A stretch of DNA of 64,000 nt from an uncultured Gammaproteobacteria bacterium (lineage in GTDB: Bacteria; Pseudomonadota; Gammaproteobacteria; DRLM01): contig CAMYKQ010000059.1 in NCBI GenBank assembly GCA_947259075.1, positions 43,519 through 107,518 of the forward strand. Direction: 5' to 3'. Under the pieces are notes generated by a model. It did no database searches. It was not told the origin of the DNA and worked only from the letters and a program-made list of their open reading frames with translations. The number at the start of each line of letters is the position of its first letter. Position 1 is the stretch's first letter. Of the stretch, positions 45,814 to 55,258 are shown one piece after another. The position numbers were made by a program, and so were the translations under genes.

Positions 45814-48345
45814 TTACCAGGCCTTCTTGGTTGTGCGCCGGCTGCGGCCGGCGCTAATCAAGGCGGCTAACAATAAAGACGACAAGCCCGCCCAGCCCAA
45901 GGCGCCGCTCCCGCCCTGGGAACAAAATAGGTTACCGCAAACACCGCGTTCAGTAGTATTCAGATCACCGACCAACGATGACACCAAGCCGCCCGGATCT
46001 TTAACCACGAAATTTTGCTCGCCGTCGGCATCATTGGGGCCGCCGTCCTGAATGAGGAGTTGCACGCAGTAGTGCCCTTCATTCAGGCCCGGGGCATACG
46101 AGGCATCGCCCGCCGCTGGACAAGTACCCAACTCCCCGGCCGCGGAGTAAATCTGATTATTGCTATTAACGGTGTAGTCATGCCAGAAGGCGGTCGTCGT
46201 GTATTTACGGTACACCGCGTCCTCGGGGATAGGCGCGGTCTGCGGAATCACTACCAGCACCGACATGCCGGGAACGGTTAGATCATGCACCTCGAAATCA
46301 TAGTAGCCCCCGGAATTGATTTGCACGTCCGTGGCATTGAGCGCCTGGGTGCCTTCGCCACCGCCATAGCTGGCGATATCTTGCGCGGTCACCAAGGCCC
46401 CGTCCCGTCCCGTCGCCATGGAGGTATCACCCAAGCGTAGAGACAAACCCGCGCGAGTCGTCATCAAGTAGAGATCGGCGCGCAAGGTTTGCTGCTGTAA
46501 GACGTTGGCGGCCAGCGTGCGCTTATCGTAGTAGTTTTGCACACCGTCATTATCACTGTCGCCATAGCCTTCGTCGGCATCCAGCACGCCGTCGGCATCC
46601 GTGTCATTCTCGAGAAAGCTGGGCGCGGTCTGCGCCACTTTCAATTGCAGCTCGGCACGGGTGGTGATGGGAATAAGATTATTATCCGTCACCGCTATCC
46701 GCACCTTGTAAAAACCAGGCGGGACCCCGCTGGGATCGAACACATAGGAATTAGCTTGCGAGTCCATCCGGACCAGGTTGTTGTTGGTCAAACTCCATAC
46801 GTAAGTGTGGAGCTGCCCTTGATTGATGTCGCTCACGTCCGCGGTCACCGTCACCAAGCCGCCGTCGCTGGTGACCATGCGGGTTTGCTTGCCACCCTGT
46901 TCCGCCCTGAGCATCACCTTCGCCGGAATGTTTTTCTCCGTGATCGTCACGGTATGCGTGCGAAAATTACCGGCCCGCGCATTCAGCAATTGGCCCATAT
47001 TCAACACCACGGTCTCATCCGTCGGCTCGTTCAAACCATCCGAGAGCACATGCAGCGTCACCTGGCCGGAGGATTCGCCTACATTAATCTCCATCACAGT
47101 AGCATCAGCACCCACAGTGAAATCCGCGCCCAATGTCGCCGGCTGCGTGCCTGGCCTGCTCGACAAAGTGAAAGGGATCCTCACAGGATATTGCGCGGGC
47201 TCGCTCAAATCCACCCGCACCGTGGTTGTGTTACCTTCTTGCACCATTTGATCGAGCTGGAAGTTGGCCTTGGGCATCTGCGCCGTGCCGTCTTGAATGA
47301 TGATGGTGACGCTGCCGGGTGAAGCGACGATATAATCATCGCCCTCGACCAAGGTCAGGGTGACCTCCTCGTCACCTTCCGTTACCTCATCCGCTACGAC
47401 CGTCAGCGTGCCGCTCAGTAAACTGCTGGCCGCGTTCATCGGAGCGCTGCCAATACTCCAGCTGTAGTCTCTGCTCTCCGTGGCCGTGCCGCTCAACGCG
47501 ATCACCACGGGCAGGTTTTTATCCGTATCACCCAAACGCCGGATTGAAATATCGGCGGCATTGGTCTGCGCCGCATTGCCCTCCACCAGCACTGACAAGG
47601 ATGCGCCGATGGTGAGGGTCGGTAATATCTTCACCGTCGCCGCGGCGGAGTCCGTAACGCCGTCATTCACCTTGAAGGTAAAACTATCATTACCGGCGAG
47701 ACCCGCTGTCGGGATATAGATGAACGCGCCTGTCGTCGAATTGATTTCCACCGCGCCTTTGCTGGGCGGGCCGTCAAGTTTATAGGTGAGCGCATCCCCA
47801 TCGTCGTCCTGCCCTACGAGCTGGCCTTGAACATTCGCACTGATGGGAAAACGCGCGTCATTGGCCACGGGGACGGCCGCCTCCGCGGATGAGATCATCA
47901 CCCCCCAAAGGCTGAATAAAAACAGACAGTGAAAAACTAGACTAAGTACGGAAACGCCCCGGCCACGATGCGCGGCCCGCGGACGAGACAGCCGCCCGGC
48001 TACGTGGACAAGTTCGGTTTGTGGAGCCCAGGCGGGTGAGATTTGCTTTTCGGTCAGAATGCGCGCTGGCACGGTACCCTCGTCATCAACTGGCTTGGCC
48101 GCAGGCGCTTCCCGGTCATGTGCGGTGGCGGATGGCGTGAACCCGCTTACTTCGCCCCGAAGCCTTAAGCATCGGATTAAACGGGCGGATGCACCTATTT
48201 TAGGCGCATTCTTCCGCTTAGCATGCCCGAGGGCTATCACCCCAGCGTTAAGCTGAACGATCGTTGTAATTCCGGGGGCTTCCGTGCGGGAGACAGCGCG
48301 CCTAACGGCCAAATATGGATGAAAAAACTTAAGCAACGGTAGCAT
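45814..48345 (-). CDS. Secreted multi-domain protein: cadherin-like, Calx-beta, choice-of-anchor U, sorting tail
   Basis: 843 residues from the first ATG. A hydrophobic signal-like stretch (LVFHCLFLFSLWGVMISSAEA) lies unusually far in, at about residues 133-153, so the true start is uncertain or the protein has a long leader. After it come a cadherin-like Ig domain (PVANDARFPISANVQG, DDDGDALTYKLDG), two Calx-beta-type units, an Ig/PKD-type unit, an Asp-rich calcium-binding linker (DTDADGVLDADEGYGDSD) and a choice-of-anchor U domain (GHYCVQLLIQDGGPNDADG). The C-terminal tail GGSGALGWAGLSSLLLAALI plus basic residues resembles GlyGly-CTERM sorting signals. Probably a cell-surface adhesin-like protein. 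Confidence 0.8.
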   Translation of the reverse strand: MLPLLKFFHPYLAVRRAVSRTEAPGITTIVQLNAGVIALGHAKRKNAPKIGASARLIRCLRLRGEVSGFTPSATAHDREAPAAKPVDDEGTVPARILTEKQISPAWAPQTELVHVAGRLSRPRAAHRGRGVSVLSLVFHCLFLFSLWGVMISSAEAAVPVANDARFPISANVQGQLVGQDDDGDALTYKLDGPPSKGAVEINSTTGAFIYIPTAGLAGNDSFTFKVNDGVTDSAAATVKILPTLTIGASLSVLVEGNAAQTNAADISIRRLGDTDKNLPVVIALSGTATESRDYSWSIGSAPMNAASSLLSGTLTVVADEVTEGDEEVTLTLVEGDDYIVASPGSVTIIIQDGTAQMPKANFQLDQMVQEGNTTTVRVDLSEPAQYPVRIPFTLSSRPGTQPATLGADFTVGADATVMEINVGESSGQVTLHVLSDGLNEPTDETVVLNMGQLLNARAGNFRTHTVTITEKNIPAKVMLRAEQGGKQTRMVTSDGGLVTVTADVSDINQGQLHTYVWSLTNNNLVRMDSQANSYVFDPSGVPPGFYKVRIAVTDNNLIPITTRAELQLKVAQTAPSFLENDTDADGVLDADEGYGDSDNDGVQNYYDKRTLAANVLQQQTLRADLYLMTTRAGLSLRLGDTSMATGRDGALVTAQDIASYGGGEGTQALNATDVQINSGGYYDFEVHDLTVPGMSVLVVIPQTAPIPEDAVYRKYTTTAFWHDYTVNSNNQIYSAAGELGTCPAAGDASYAPGLNEGHYCVQLLIQDGGPNDADGEQNFVVKDPGGLVSSLVGDLNTTERGVCGNLFCSQGGSGALGWAGLSSLLLAALISAGRSRRTTKKAW

Positions 48346-48402
48346 AGGCCCGACCGGATTTCTAGAGCACTTCTAGCATCATCGGCCTGTGCCGCCTTCG
48401 CC

Positions 48403-49074
48403 TTAAAAAGCCAGCAACACCCCCAAGGTCATGAGGTTCACGCTATAGTCGTCGGTCTTCACCAGCCCCAGCGTGGTTCGCTGCCATTCCGCCCGCAGCC
48501 ACCAGTTTTTGTAGACCCGCAGCTCCGCGCCCACGCCATAAATAAAACTCACGCCGTCATCGTAGATCACGGAGCGATTGGACTGGTCCGGATCATCTAC
48601 CACCGAGGTCGCGGCGATGGTGGGCTCATAAGTCACCTTAGAATCCCAAAAGAACAAGCCGCCCTTGGCGGACAGCTTCAAGCGCCGCACCGTCCAGGCC
48701 GCCAGCGCCTCCACGCTCACCCCGCGCCCCTCGGTCTCGCCCCCCACATTACCCGGTTTCCACACCGAAGGCACATTGCCGGAGGACACGCCTTGAAAAC
48801 TGGAATAGCCCAAGTACAGGTAAGCCAGCTCCATGCCGATGTGCGGGTTAAATTGATGGCCGGTAAATACTTTATAGCCCAGCGCCGTTGTGTCGGCGCT
48901 GCTGCTAATTAATGAGCCATCATCCCAATCGGAACTAACAATATCCAAGCTGCTCATTCCGCCCGCGACCCCGGCATACCAGTCCGGATCGGCCGCCATG
49001 ACCCCGCCGCTGTTCAACAAGCTGGCAAGGCAAAAAGCGATTAGGGTTTTTATAGATCTGCTAGGTCTGCGCAT
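48403..49074 (-). CDS. Outer-membrane beta-barrel protein (OmpA/OmpW-like)
   Basis: 223 residues from ATG 49074. A signal peptide (LIAFCLASLLNSGGVMAA) precedes DWYAGVAGGMSSLDI, GYKVFTGHQFNPHIGMELAYLYLGY, VSVEALAAWTVRRLKLSAKGG, SFIYGVGAELRVYKNWWLRAEW and a terminal VNLMTLGVLLAF. Alternating strands ending in Phe are typical of an eight-stranded outer-membrane barrel. It starts 7 bp after the dihaem peroxidase stop and is likely translationally linked to it. No partner-specific motif was found. Confidence 0.85.
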   Translation of the reverse strand: MRRPSRSIKTLIAFCLASLLNSGGVMAADPDWYAGVAGGMSSLDIVSSDWDDGSLISSSADTTALGYKVFTGHQFNPHIGMELAYLYLGYSSFQGVSSGNVPSVWKPGNVGGETEGRGVSVEALAAWTVRRLKLSAKGGLFFWDSKVTYEPTIAATSVVDDPDQSNRSVIYDDGVSFIYGVGAELRVYKNWWLRAEWQRTTLGLVKTDDYSVNLMTLGVLLAF

Positions 49075-49081
49075 AAATCCA

Positions 49082-50206
49082 TCACTTATTATTGTTTGCG
49101 GCCCGCGGCGCCGCGCCTGGAGCCGCCAGCGGATGCTGCCACGGCCACAGCACATCGGGCGGCGTGGGCGGCAAGCGCGGCAGACTTTGCACCGGCAAGT
49201 CGCCGGTTAAGCTTTCTAAAAAGGCCGCGATATCACCCACCTCATCGTCTTTCAAGGTCACATTGAGTTCCACCCGCGCCATCACCCGCACCGCCTCGTT
49301 CAAGGTCGAGACGCTGCCGTTGTGAAAATACGGCGCGGTCAGCGCAATATTACGCAGCAGCGGCACGCGCCACATGTATTTCTCGCCGGGGTCGCCACTG
49401 AAGCCCACCCGGCCCTTGTCTTCGGTCAAACCGTAAGCCGCATCGTAGGGGCTGCCCAAATAATTGGGAAATAATTCGTAAAAGCCATCACCCATTTTCA
49501 AATACGGACCCGGCGCCGGACCGGCCAAATTAACGCCGAAGTGACAGGACATGCAGCCGATGTCGCGAAAGGTATTCAAACCGCGTAACGCCTGCGCGCT
49601 CAGCGCCTGCTTATCACCCGTGACGTAGCGATCAAAAGCGCTGTTGGGCGTGCGCAGCGTGCGGATATAACTGGCGAGGGCTTGGGCCACCGCGTCGAGC
49701 GATACGGCCGGCTTCGCGGCGAACTCGGCGGCGAATTGGCGGCGGTAGCCGGGGATTTTGTTGATGCGCTCGGCCACCACGGCGGCATCGGGCAGGGCCA
49801 TCACCGTCTCGTCGAGGAGATGGCCGCGTAATTGTTCTTCCAAACTGCGGGCGCGGCCATCCCAATACAGCACGGTTTGGTAAGCGACATTCCACAGCGT
49901 CGGCGCATTGCGCGTCCCCGCTTTGCCCGCGGCGCCTATCGACACCGGGCGGTGATCGCCGCCGCCCGCGCTCAAATCGTGGCAGCTATTGCAAGACAGC
50001 GCGCCGTTGAGCGACAGCCGTGTATCGAAATAAAGCTGCCGCCCGAGGGCGATCTTCTGCCCGCTCTGCGGATTCGCGGCGGGCACCGGCACTTCGGCGG
50101 GCAGAGGCTGCATCATCTCGAAGGCGAGCGACGCCGAAGAGCACATCACACCGATCACAACCACCACACTTCTCGTCAACGTCATCACACCGCTCGCCCA
50201 CAACAT
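49082..50206 (-). CDS. Dihaem cytochrome c peroxidase / MauG-family protein
   Basis: 374 residues from ATG 50206; an in-frame GTG at 50233 is an alternative. Signal peptide (VVVVIGVMCSSASLAF). Two haem-binding motifs, CNSCHDLSAGGGD and CMSCHFGVNLAG, belong to the two domains. NAPTLWNVAYQTVLYWDGRA, LRNIALTAPYFHNGSV and the TLKDDEVGDIAAFLESLTG end are CCP/MauG family blocks. Bacterial members reduce hydrogen peroxide in the periplasm; MauG relatives oxidise protein side chains. Which applies is not decided. Probably in an operon with the outer-membrane barrel gene. Confidence 0.92.
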   Translation of the reverse strand: MLWASGVMTLTRSVVVVIGVMCSSASLAFEMMQPLPAEVPVPAANPQSGQKIALGRQLYFDTRLSLNGALSCNSCHDLSAGGGDHRPVSIGAAGKAGTRNAPTLWNVAYQTVLYWDGRARSLEEQLRGHLLDETVMALPDAAVVAERINKIPGYRRQFAAEFAAKPAVSLDAVAQALASYIRTLRTPNSAFDRYVTGDKQALSAQALRGLNTFRDIGCMSCHFGVNLAGPAPGPYLKMGDGFYELFPNYLGSPYDAAYGLTEDKGRVGFSGDPGEKYMWRVPLLRNIALTAPYFHNGSVSTLNEAVRVMARVELNVTLKDDEVGDIAAFLESLTGDLPVQSLPRLPPTPPDVLWPWQHPLAAPGAAPRAANNNK

Positions 50207-50369
50207 CGCTTTCAACACTCCTCTACCCTTCACAGCACATCAAAGACCCAAGCGCGATAAGACACTCGCCCTCCGTCCCGCCACGCCGCTGGCACCCCGC
50301 GCTCCGCGAATGAACGCGCGCAACCAAGGATTTTTCAGCGGGCGGCTAAAGACGCATCACGCTTATTCA

Positions 50370-51413
50370 CTACACCAAATTCAACTCATCCGGCGGGCTG
50401 CACTCCGCCACCGCCTGCAAGGCCTCCTGCCAGATCGGCTCAAGCCGCAGTTTCTCGCGCGGCACCCTGCCCCGTCCGTGCATGCGCGCCAGACGCAACT
50501 GAGCGGCGGGGTTGGCCGGCGCGCGTAATTGTTCCAGCAACAGCGGCACCGCCGCCAGCTCGTTGCACACCAGCAGCATATCGCAGCCCGCGTCCAGCGC
50601 CGCGCCCGCGCGGCCGAGGATATCACCGGCGGACTGCGCGCCGCTCATGCCCAGATCATCGCTAAAGATCACGCCCTGAAACCCCAGGCGTTTGCGCAAC
50701 ACCTCTTGCAGCCAAAAGCGCGAAAACCCGGCGGGCTTGGGGTCGACGCGAGGATACACCACGTGGGCCGCCATGATCGCCGGTATGCCGTAATTGACCA
50801 TGCGCTCGAAGGGCAACATATCTTCGGCGGTGATGTCGGCGTAGTCGCGGTTGTCCGTCACCACCACGCGATGCGAGTCCGCCGCCGCGGTGCCATGGCC
50901 GGGAAAGTGTTTACCGCAGGCCATCATTCCCCCCATATCCATCCCTATCATATAGGCATGGGCCAGATCGGCGATCACCTCGCCGTCGGAATGAAAGGCG
51001 CGGTTGCCGATCACCTCACTGTAGCCGCGATCCAAGTCCAGCACCGGCGCGAAACTCAAATCCACCCCCGCCGCGCGCAGCTCCGCCGCCATCAGCCAGC
51101 CCAGCAATTGCGCAAGGTGTTTGGCGTGTTTGCGATCCTTGTCGTATACATGACCCAGCTGGCGCACCGGCGGCAGTTCGACAAAGCCTTTGCGGAAACG
51201 CTGCACCCGTCCGCCCTCGTGATCCACCGCCACCAGCAGATGCGGCTCGCGCAAGGCATGAATCTCCGTGGCCAAGGCCGTTAATTGCGCGGCATCGGCG
51301 TAGTTGCGGGTGAAGAGAATCACCCCGCCCACTAAGGGATGGCGCAGCATTTCGCGCTCCTCGGCGCTTAAGCCCAAGCCCGATACCCCGATCATCAGCG
51401 GTCCCAAGGCCAT
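50370..51413 (-). CDS. nagZ: Beta-N-acetylhexosaminidase
   Basis: 347 residues, ribosome site AAGGAGGGCGAG. Glycoside hydrolase family 3: GPLMIGVSGLGLSAEEREML, HPLVGGVILFTRNY, VAVDHEGGRVQRF, the catalytic-loop KHFPGHGTAAADSHR and VIFSDDLGMSGA with the nucleophile Asp. NagZ cleaves GlcNAc from anhydromuropeptides in the cytosol during cell-wall recycling and affects AmpC induction. It follows the second permease gene by 34 bp, ending a six-gene minus-strand run. Confidence 0.96.
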   Translation of the reverse strand: MALGPLMIGVSGLGLSAEEREMLRHPLVGGVILFTRNYADAAQLTALATEIHALREPHLLVAVDHEGGRVQRFRKGFVELPPVRQLGHVYDKDRKHAKHLAQLLGWLMAAELRAAGVDLSFAPVLDLDRGYSEVIGNRAFHSDGEVIADLAHAYMIGMDMGGMMACGKHFPGHGTAAADSHRVVVTDNRDYADITAEDMLPFERMVNYGIPAIMAAHVVYPRVDPKPAGFSRFWLQEVLRKRLGFQGVIFSDDLGMSGAQSAGDILGRAGAALDAGCDMLLVCNELAAVPLLLEQLRAPANPAAQLRLARMHGRGRVPREKLRLEPIWQEALQAVAECSPPDELNLV

Positions 51414-51447
51414 CTCGCCCTCCTTCGGCTTAGCCTGTTATGCGCGC

Positions 51448-52251
51448 TTAACGCTCACGGTCGCCGCGCACGTCCAAATGATCCCGCAGCCGGTCCCCCA
51501 ATAAATTCACCGCCAGCACCACCAGCATTAAGGCCACGCCCGGCGCCAGCACCATATGCGGCGCCATCAACATATAGCGCGTGCCGTCGCGGATCATGCT
51601 GCCCCACGAGGCCGTGGGCGGCTGCACCCCGAGACCGAGAAACGACAGCCCCGCCTCGGCGATCACCGCGCCCGCCACCGCGAAGCTGCCCTCGACGATC
51701 AGCGGCGCCCACATCAGCGGCATGAGATGCCGCAACACGATGCGCGGCCGCCGCACCCCCAGCGCCACCGCCGCCTGAATATGTTCGCGGTGTTTCAGCG
51801 ACAAGACCTGCGCCCGCGCCAGCCGCGCGAAGCCCACCCAGCCGACCACGCTGAGGGCGATGACGACATTATTCACCCCCGGCCCCAGCACCCCGGCCAA
51901 AGCGATGGCCAACAGGATACCGGGAAAGGCCATGAAGATGTCGATGATGCGCACGATTAAATGATCGACCCAGCCGCCCAGATAGCCGCTCACCGTGCCG
52001 ATGAAGGCGCCGGTGATAGAGGTCACCATCACCACCGACACGGCGACGATGAACGAGGTCCGCGCCCCCACCACCAGCCGCTCCCACACCGGGCGGCCGA
52101 GGTCATCGTAACCCAGCCAGGCCGTGGCGCCCGGCCCTTGCAGGATGCGCGGCAACTCGATGTGATTGGGATCGCCCGCCAGCCACGGCCCCAGCAGCGC
52201 GCTCAAACCCCAGGCGATTAAAATCCCCAGCGGCAGCCACAAGCGCATCAT
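51448..52251 (-). CDS. Dpp/Opp-type ABC transporter permease (DppC-like)
   Basis: 267 residues from ATG 52251, which overlaps the previous stop (ATGA). It has five to six membrane helices. The N-terminal segment GLSALLGPWLAGDPN is followed by WLGYDDLGRPVWERLVVGARTSF, GTVSGYLGGWVDHLIVRIID and the permease loop EHIQAAVALGVRRPRIVLRHLMP. AEAGLSFLGLGVQPPTASWGSM is diagnostic of DppC-type subunits. It forms the membrane channel with the DppB-like protein. The open frame continues upstream inside dppB but that part is a frame shadow. Confidence 0.92.
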   Translation of the reverse strand: MMRLWLPLGILIAWGLSALLGPWLAGDPNHIELPRILQGPGATAWLGYDDLGRPVWERLVVGARTSFIVAVSVVMVTSITGAFIGTVSGYLGGWVDHLIVRIIDIFMAFPGILLAIALAGVLGPGVNNVVIALSVVGWVGFARLARAQVLSLKHREHIQAAVALGVRRPRIVLRHLMPLMWAPLIVEGSFAVAGAVIAEAGLSFLGLGVQPPTASWGSMIRDGTRYMLMAPHMVLAPGVALMLVVLAVNLLGDRLRDHLDVRGDRER

Positions 52252-53177
52252 GTCCCGCTCCCCAGACGCACGCGCGGATCGAGCCAGGCGTAGAGCAGAT
52301 CGGTGAGGGTGTTGACCAGCACGTAACTCACGCTGATCAGCAGCACGCAGGCCTGCACCACCGGGTAGTCGCGCCGCTGGATAGATTCGATCGTCAGCTC
52401 GCCGAGACCGGGCCAGGAGAACACCATCTCCGTCACCACCGCGCCGCCCAGCAGCACGCCCAGTTGCAGGCCCAGTATCGTCACCACCGGCAGCATGGCG
52501 TTGCGCAGGGCGTGATGCCAGATCACCACGCGCTCGGGCATACCCTTGGCGCGCGCGGTGCGCACGAAATCCTCGTGCAACACTTCCAGCAAGGACGCGC
52601 GCACCATGCGCGACAACACCGCCGCCAAGGCCGTGCCCAAGGTCAGCGCCGGCAATACCAGCGAACCCAGCTCGCCGCGCCCGCTCACCGGCAACCAGCC
52701 CAGCCACACCGAGAAGAACAAAATCAGCAGCGGCCCCAGCCAAAAATTGGGCATGGACACGCCCAGCAACGACACCCCCATGGCGCCGTAATCCCAGCCG
52801 CTGTTCTTGCGCACCGCCGCGAGCACGCCGAGAGGAAAGGCGATGAGCACCGCCACGCCCAAGGCCGCCGCCGCCAATTCCGCCGTGGCGGGCATGCGCT
52901 CCCACAACAGTTCGGTGATGGGCCGCTTGGAGTGCAGCGAGGTGCCGAGATCCAGCCGCAATAGGCCCTCGAAAAAATGCAGAAACTGCAGCCACAGCGG
53001 TTGATTCAAACCCAAGGCTTGACGCAGGGCCTCGCGGTCCGCTGCTTGCGCCGACTCACCCAGCATCACCTCCACCGGATCACCCGGCACCAAATGGATC
53101 AGCAAAAACACCAGACAGCTCACGCCGAATAGCACCAGCGCCGCGCTCAGTAATCGGGAAAGAATGAACACGGGCAT
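52248..53177 (-). CDS. Dpp/Opp-type ABC transporter permease (DppB-like)
   Basis: 309 residues with about six membrane helices. The start MPVFILSRLLSAALVLFGVSCLVFLLIHL and PGDPVEVMLG are typical of DppB. The EAA-like loop is EDFVRTARAKGMPERVVIWHHALRNAMLPV, and LLGGAVVTEMVFSWPGLGELTIESIQRRDYPVVQ is the conserved C-terminal part. It is 14 bp downstream of the L,D-transpeptidase gene. The matching ATPases (DppD/DppF) are not in the window, so the transporter must borrow them or they lie elsewhere. Confidence 0.93.
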   Translation of the reverse strand: MPVFILSRLLSAALVLFGVSCLVFLLIHLVPGDPVEVMLGESAQAADREALRQALGLNQPLWLQFLHFFEGLLRLDLGTSLHSKRPITELLWERMPATAELAAAALGVAVLIAFPLGVLAAVRKNSGWDYGAMGVSLLGVSMPNFWLGPLLILFFSVWLGWLPVSGRGELGSLVLPALTLGTALAAVLSRMVRASLLEVLHEDFVRTARAKGMPERVVIWHHALRNAMLPVVTILGLQLGVLLGGAVVTEMVFSWPGLGELTIESIQRRDYPVVQACVLLISVSYVLVNTLTDLLYAWLDPRVRLGSGT

Positions 53178-53191
53178 GCGCGCTGGCTACC

Positions 53192-53680
53192 TTATTCCGT
53201 AATGGTGACCGGCGTGCCCGGCGGCACGCGATCGAATAGCGCGATGATATCGCTGTTACGCATGCGCACGCAGCCGCGCGAACCCGGCACGCCCATAGCG
53301 ACGTGATCGGGCGTGCCGTGCAGATAAATATAGCGGCGCATGCTGTCGACCGCGCCCAAACGATTGCGGCCGGGCTCGCGGCCGCTCAACCACAGGATGC
53401 GCGTGAGTATCCAATCGCGCCCGGGGAAACGTTCGCCCAATTCGCGGCTGTAGATTTCACCCGTGGGGCGGCGGCCGGCGAACACGGTATCGGGCGCGCA
53501 GCCGCCGCCGATCTTGGCGCGGATGATATGTTCGCCACGCGGCGTGCACTCACTGCCCGACACCTCGCCCGCGCCGTTCTTGGCGGTGGACACGCGCACA
53601 TCCATCACCAGCGCGCCGTTTTCCCAATAGCGCAGGCGCTGGTCGCCGATATTGATTTCGATGCGCGTCGATTTATTCAT
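53192..53680 (-). CDS. L,D-transpeptidase (YkuD) family protein without signal peptide
   Basis: 162 residues. The YkuD catalytic pattern is HGTPDHVAMGVPGSRGCVRMRN, with His ahead of S-R-G-C-V-R and the nucleophile Cys. SGSECTPRGEHII and YSRELGERFPGRDWILTRILWL fit the family. These enzymes cross-link murein peptides at D-Ala/meso-DAP or anchor proteins. No signal sequence is visible (the start reads MNKSTRIEINIGDQRLRYW), so the protein may stay in the cytosol, where it could act on recycled muropeptides, or its export uses another route. It lies between the solute-binding protein and permease genes. Confidence 0.85.
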   Translation of the reverse strand: MNKSTRIEINIGDQRLRYWENGALVMDVRVSTAKNGAGEVSGSECTPRGEHIIRAKIGGGCAPDTVFAGRRPTGEIYSRELGERFPGRDWILTRILWLSGREPGRNRLGAVDSMRRYIYLHGTPDHVAMGVPGSRGCVRMRNSDIIALFDRVPPGTPVTITE

Positions 53681-53712
53681 TAGCTACCACTCAACTCCAG
53701 TCGCCTCATTCA

Positions 53713-55242
53713 TTACTCGCTCAGCGTCACCCGCCGCCCCGCAGCGGCAGCACCCCGCTCCCGCCGCACCGACACCAGCCCATCATAATTGCCGTCCATG
53801 GCCAGCGTATAACCGGTGATATCGCGCCGCGCGACGAAGACTTGATCTTCATACCACAAGGGCACGTAGGGCAGCTCCGCCAATAACTGGGCCTGTAATT
53901 CCCGGTAATATTCCGCCTGCAACGGCAGCGCCTCGGCACCCGCCGCCGCCTCGATCAACGCATCCGCCCGCGCGCTGTGAAAACGCCCGCGATTGGCGCC
54001 CACGGGCGGCACTTGCTCGCTGTGAAAGGCGTAGTTAAAAATATCGGGGGTTTTGATCCCCACCCACGCCAGACTGAACATCTGAAATTGCCCCGCCTTG
54101 ATATCGCCGTAAAACGTGCCCCAATCATAGCTGCGCAACTCCACGTCGATACCCGCCTCGGCGAGCTGCTGTTGAATGATGGTGGCGAGACGCAGGCGGA
54201 AGGGATCGCTGGAGGTTTTATAGACGAGGTGCGGGCGATGCGTCTCGCCATAGCCCGCTTGTGCCAGCAGCTGTTTAGCCCGCGCCGGGTCGTAACTCAA
54301 GTCCGGCAAGGCCGGATTACCCGCCCAATGCTCCGGCGGCAACAGCGCGCTGGCGGGGCGCGCGGCGCCGCCCAACACATAATGAATGATCGCCGCGCGA
54401 TCCAAACCATGGGCGATGGCCGCGCGCACGGCGTGTTGTCCGGTCAGCGTATCGTTCATATTGAAACCGAGGTAGGCGAAGTTCGAACCCTTGCCGCGCA
54501 AGACCTGCAACTCCGGCCGCGCCGCGGCGTAACGGATCAACTCCGGCGGCAGATCGTTCTGCACCATGTCCAACTCGCCGCGCTGGAGCTTGAGGATACG
54601 CACCGTGGGTTCGCGCACCTGCAAGAATTCCAAACGCTGATCGTCGCGCAAACGTTGCAACTGCAAACGCCCCGGCTCGGGCCAGGCGATGAATTCGAAG
54701 GGCCCGCTGCCCAGTGGCGCTTGATTGAAGGCGCGGCCCGCGGTGAGTCCGGCGCTGGGTAAGATGCCCACCACCAAACGGCCGGGGAATAACACATCCG
54801 GCCGCGACAGATGAAAGTCCACGGTCTCATCATCCACCACCGCGATGGATGCAATCATCTCCAAACTGCCGCGATGCGGCGAGGCCGTCCGCGCATCGAG
54901 AATACTGTCATAGGTCGCTTTGACATCGCCCGCGCTCAAACGGCCGCCGTCGTGAAAGCGGCGGCCCTCACCTTCGCGCAAATGAAAACGGTAGTGCGTC
55001 GCGGACAGGCGTTGCCACTGCGCCAAACCCGGCACAGGCTGCTGCGCGTCGTCGAACTCCACCAATTGCCGGTAGAGCAGACGCGCGATACGCGTGGAGG
55101 TGGCATCGGTGACGAAGCGCGGATCGAGCGTCACCGGCGCGCTGCCCAAGCCAAATCGTAAACTCTCACTTTGCTGCGGCGCGCACGCCGCCAGCAGCCA
55201 CGCCGCCACGACCAGCAAGACGCGCATACGCCATATATTCAT
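53713..55242 (-). CDS. Dpp/Opp-type solute-binding lipoprotein
   Basis: 509 residues from ATG 55242; the frame extends upstream but the lipoprotein signal starts here (MRVLLVVAAWLLAACAPQQ, lipid Cys). SBP family 5 blocks are RFVTDATSTRIARLLYRQLVEF, HFHLREGEGRRFHDG-like RFHLREGEGRRFHDGGRLSA, GSGPFEFIAWP, FAYLGFNMNDTLTGQHAVRAAI, and YDWGTFYGDIKAGQFQMF. It binds oligopeptides or murein tripeptides outside the inner membrane and feeds the two permeases downstream. It precedes the L,D-transpeptidase by 32 bp. Confidence 0.93.
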   Translation of the reverse strand: MNIWRMRVLLVVAAWLLAACAPQQSESLRFGLGSAPVTLDPRFVTDATSTRIARLLYRQLVEFDDAQQPVPGLAQWQRLSATHYRFHLREGEGRRFHDGGRLSAGDVKATYDSILDARTASPHRGSLEMIASIAVVDDETVDFHLSRPDVLFPGRLVVGILPSAGLTAGRAFNQAPLGSGPFEFIAWPEPGRLQLQRLRDDQRLEFLQVREPTVRILKLQRGELDMVQNDLPPELIRYAAARPELQVLRGKGSNFAYLGFNMNDTLTGQHAVRAAIAHGLDRAAIIHYVLGGAARPASALLPPEHWAGNPALPDLSYDPARAKQLLAQAGYGETHRPHLVYKTSSDPFRLRLATIIQQQLAEAGIDVELRSYDWGTFYGDIKAGQFQMFSLAWVGIKTPDIFNYAFHSEQVPPVGANRGRFHSARADALIEAAAGAEALPLQAEYYRELQAQLLAELPYVPLWYEDQVFVARRDITGYTLAMDGNYDGLVSVRRERGAAAAGRRVTLSE

Positions 55243-55258
55243 GTGCGGATTCGCGAGT

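Noticed and set aside
52252..52995. Upstream continuation of the DppC-like open frame, adding about 248 residues
   Set aside because: It runs inside the DppB-like gene in another frame of the same strand, is rich in Arg/Gly/Ala, and the ATGA overlap at 52248-52251 gives a normal start.
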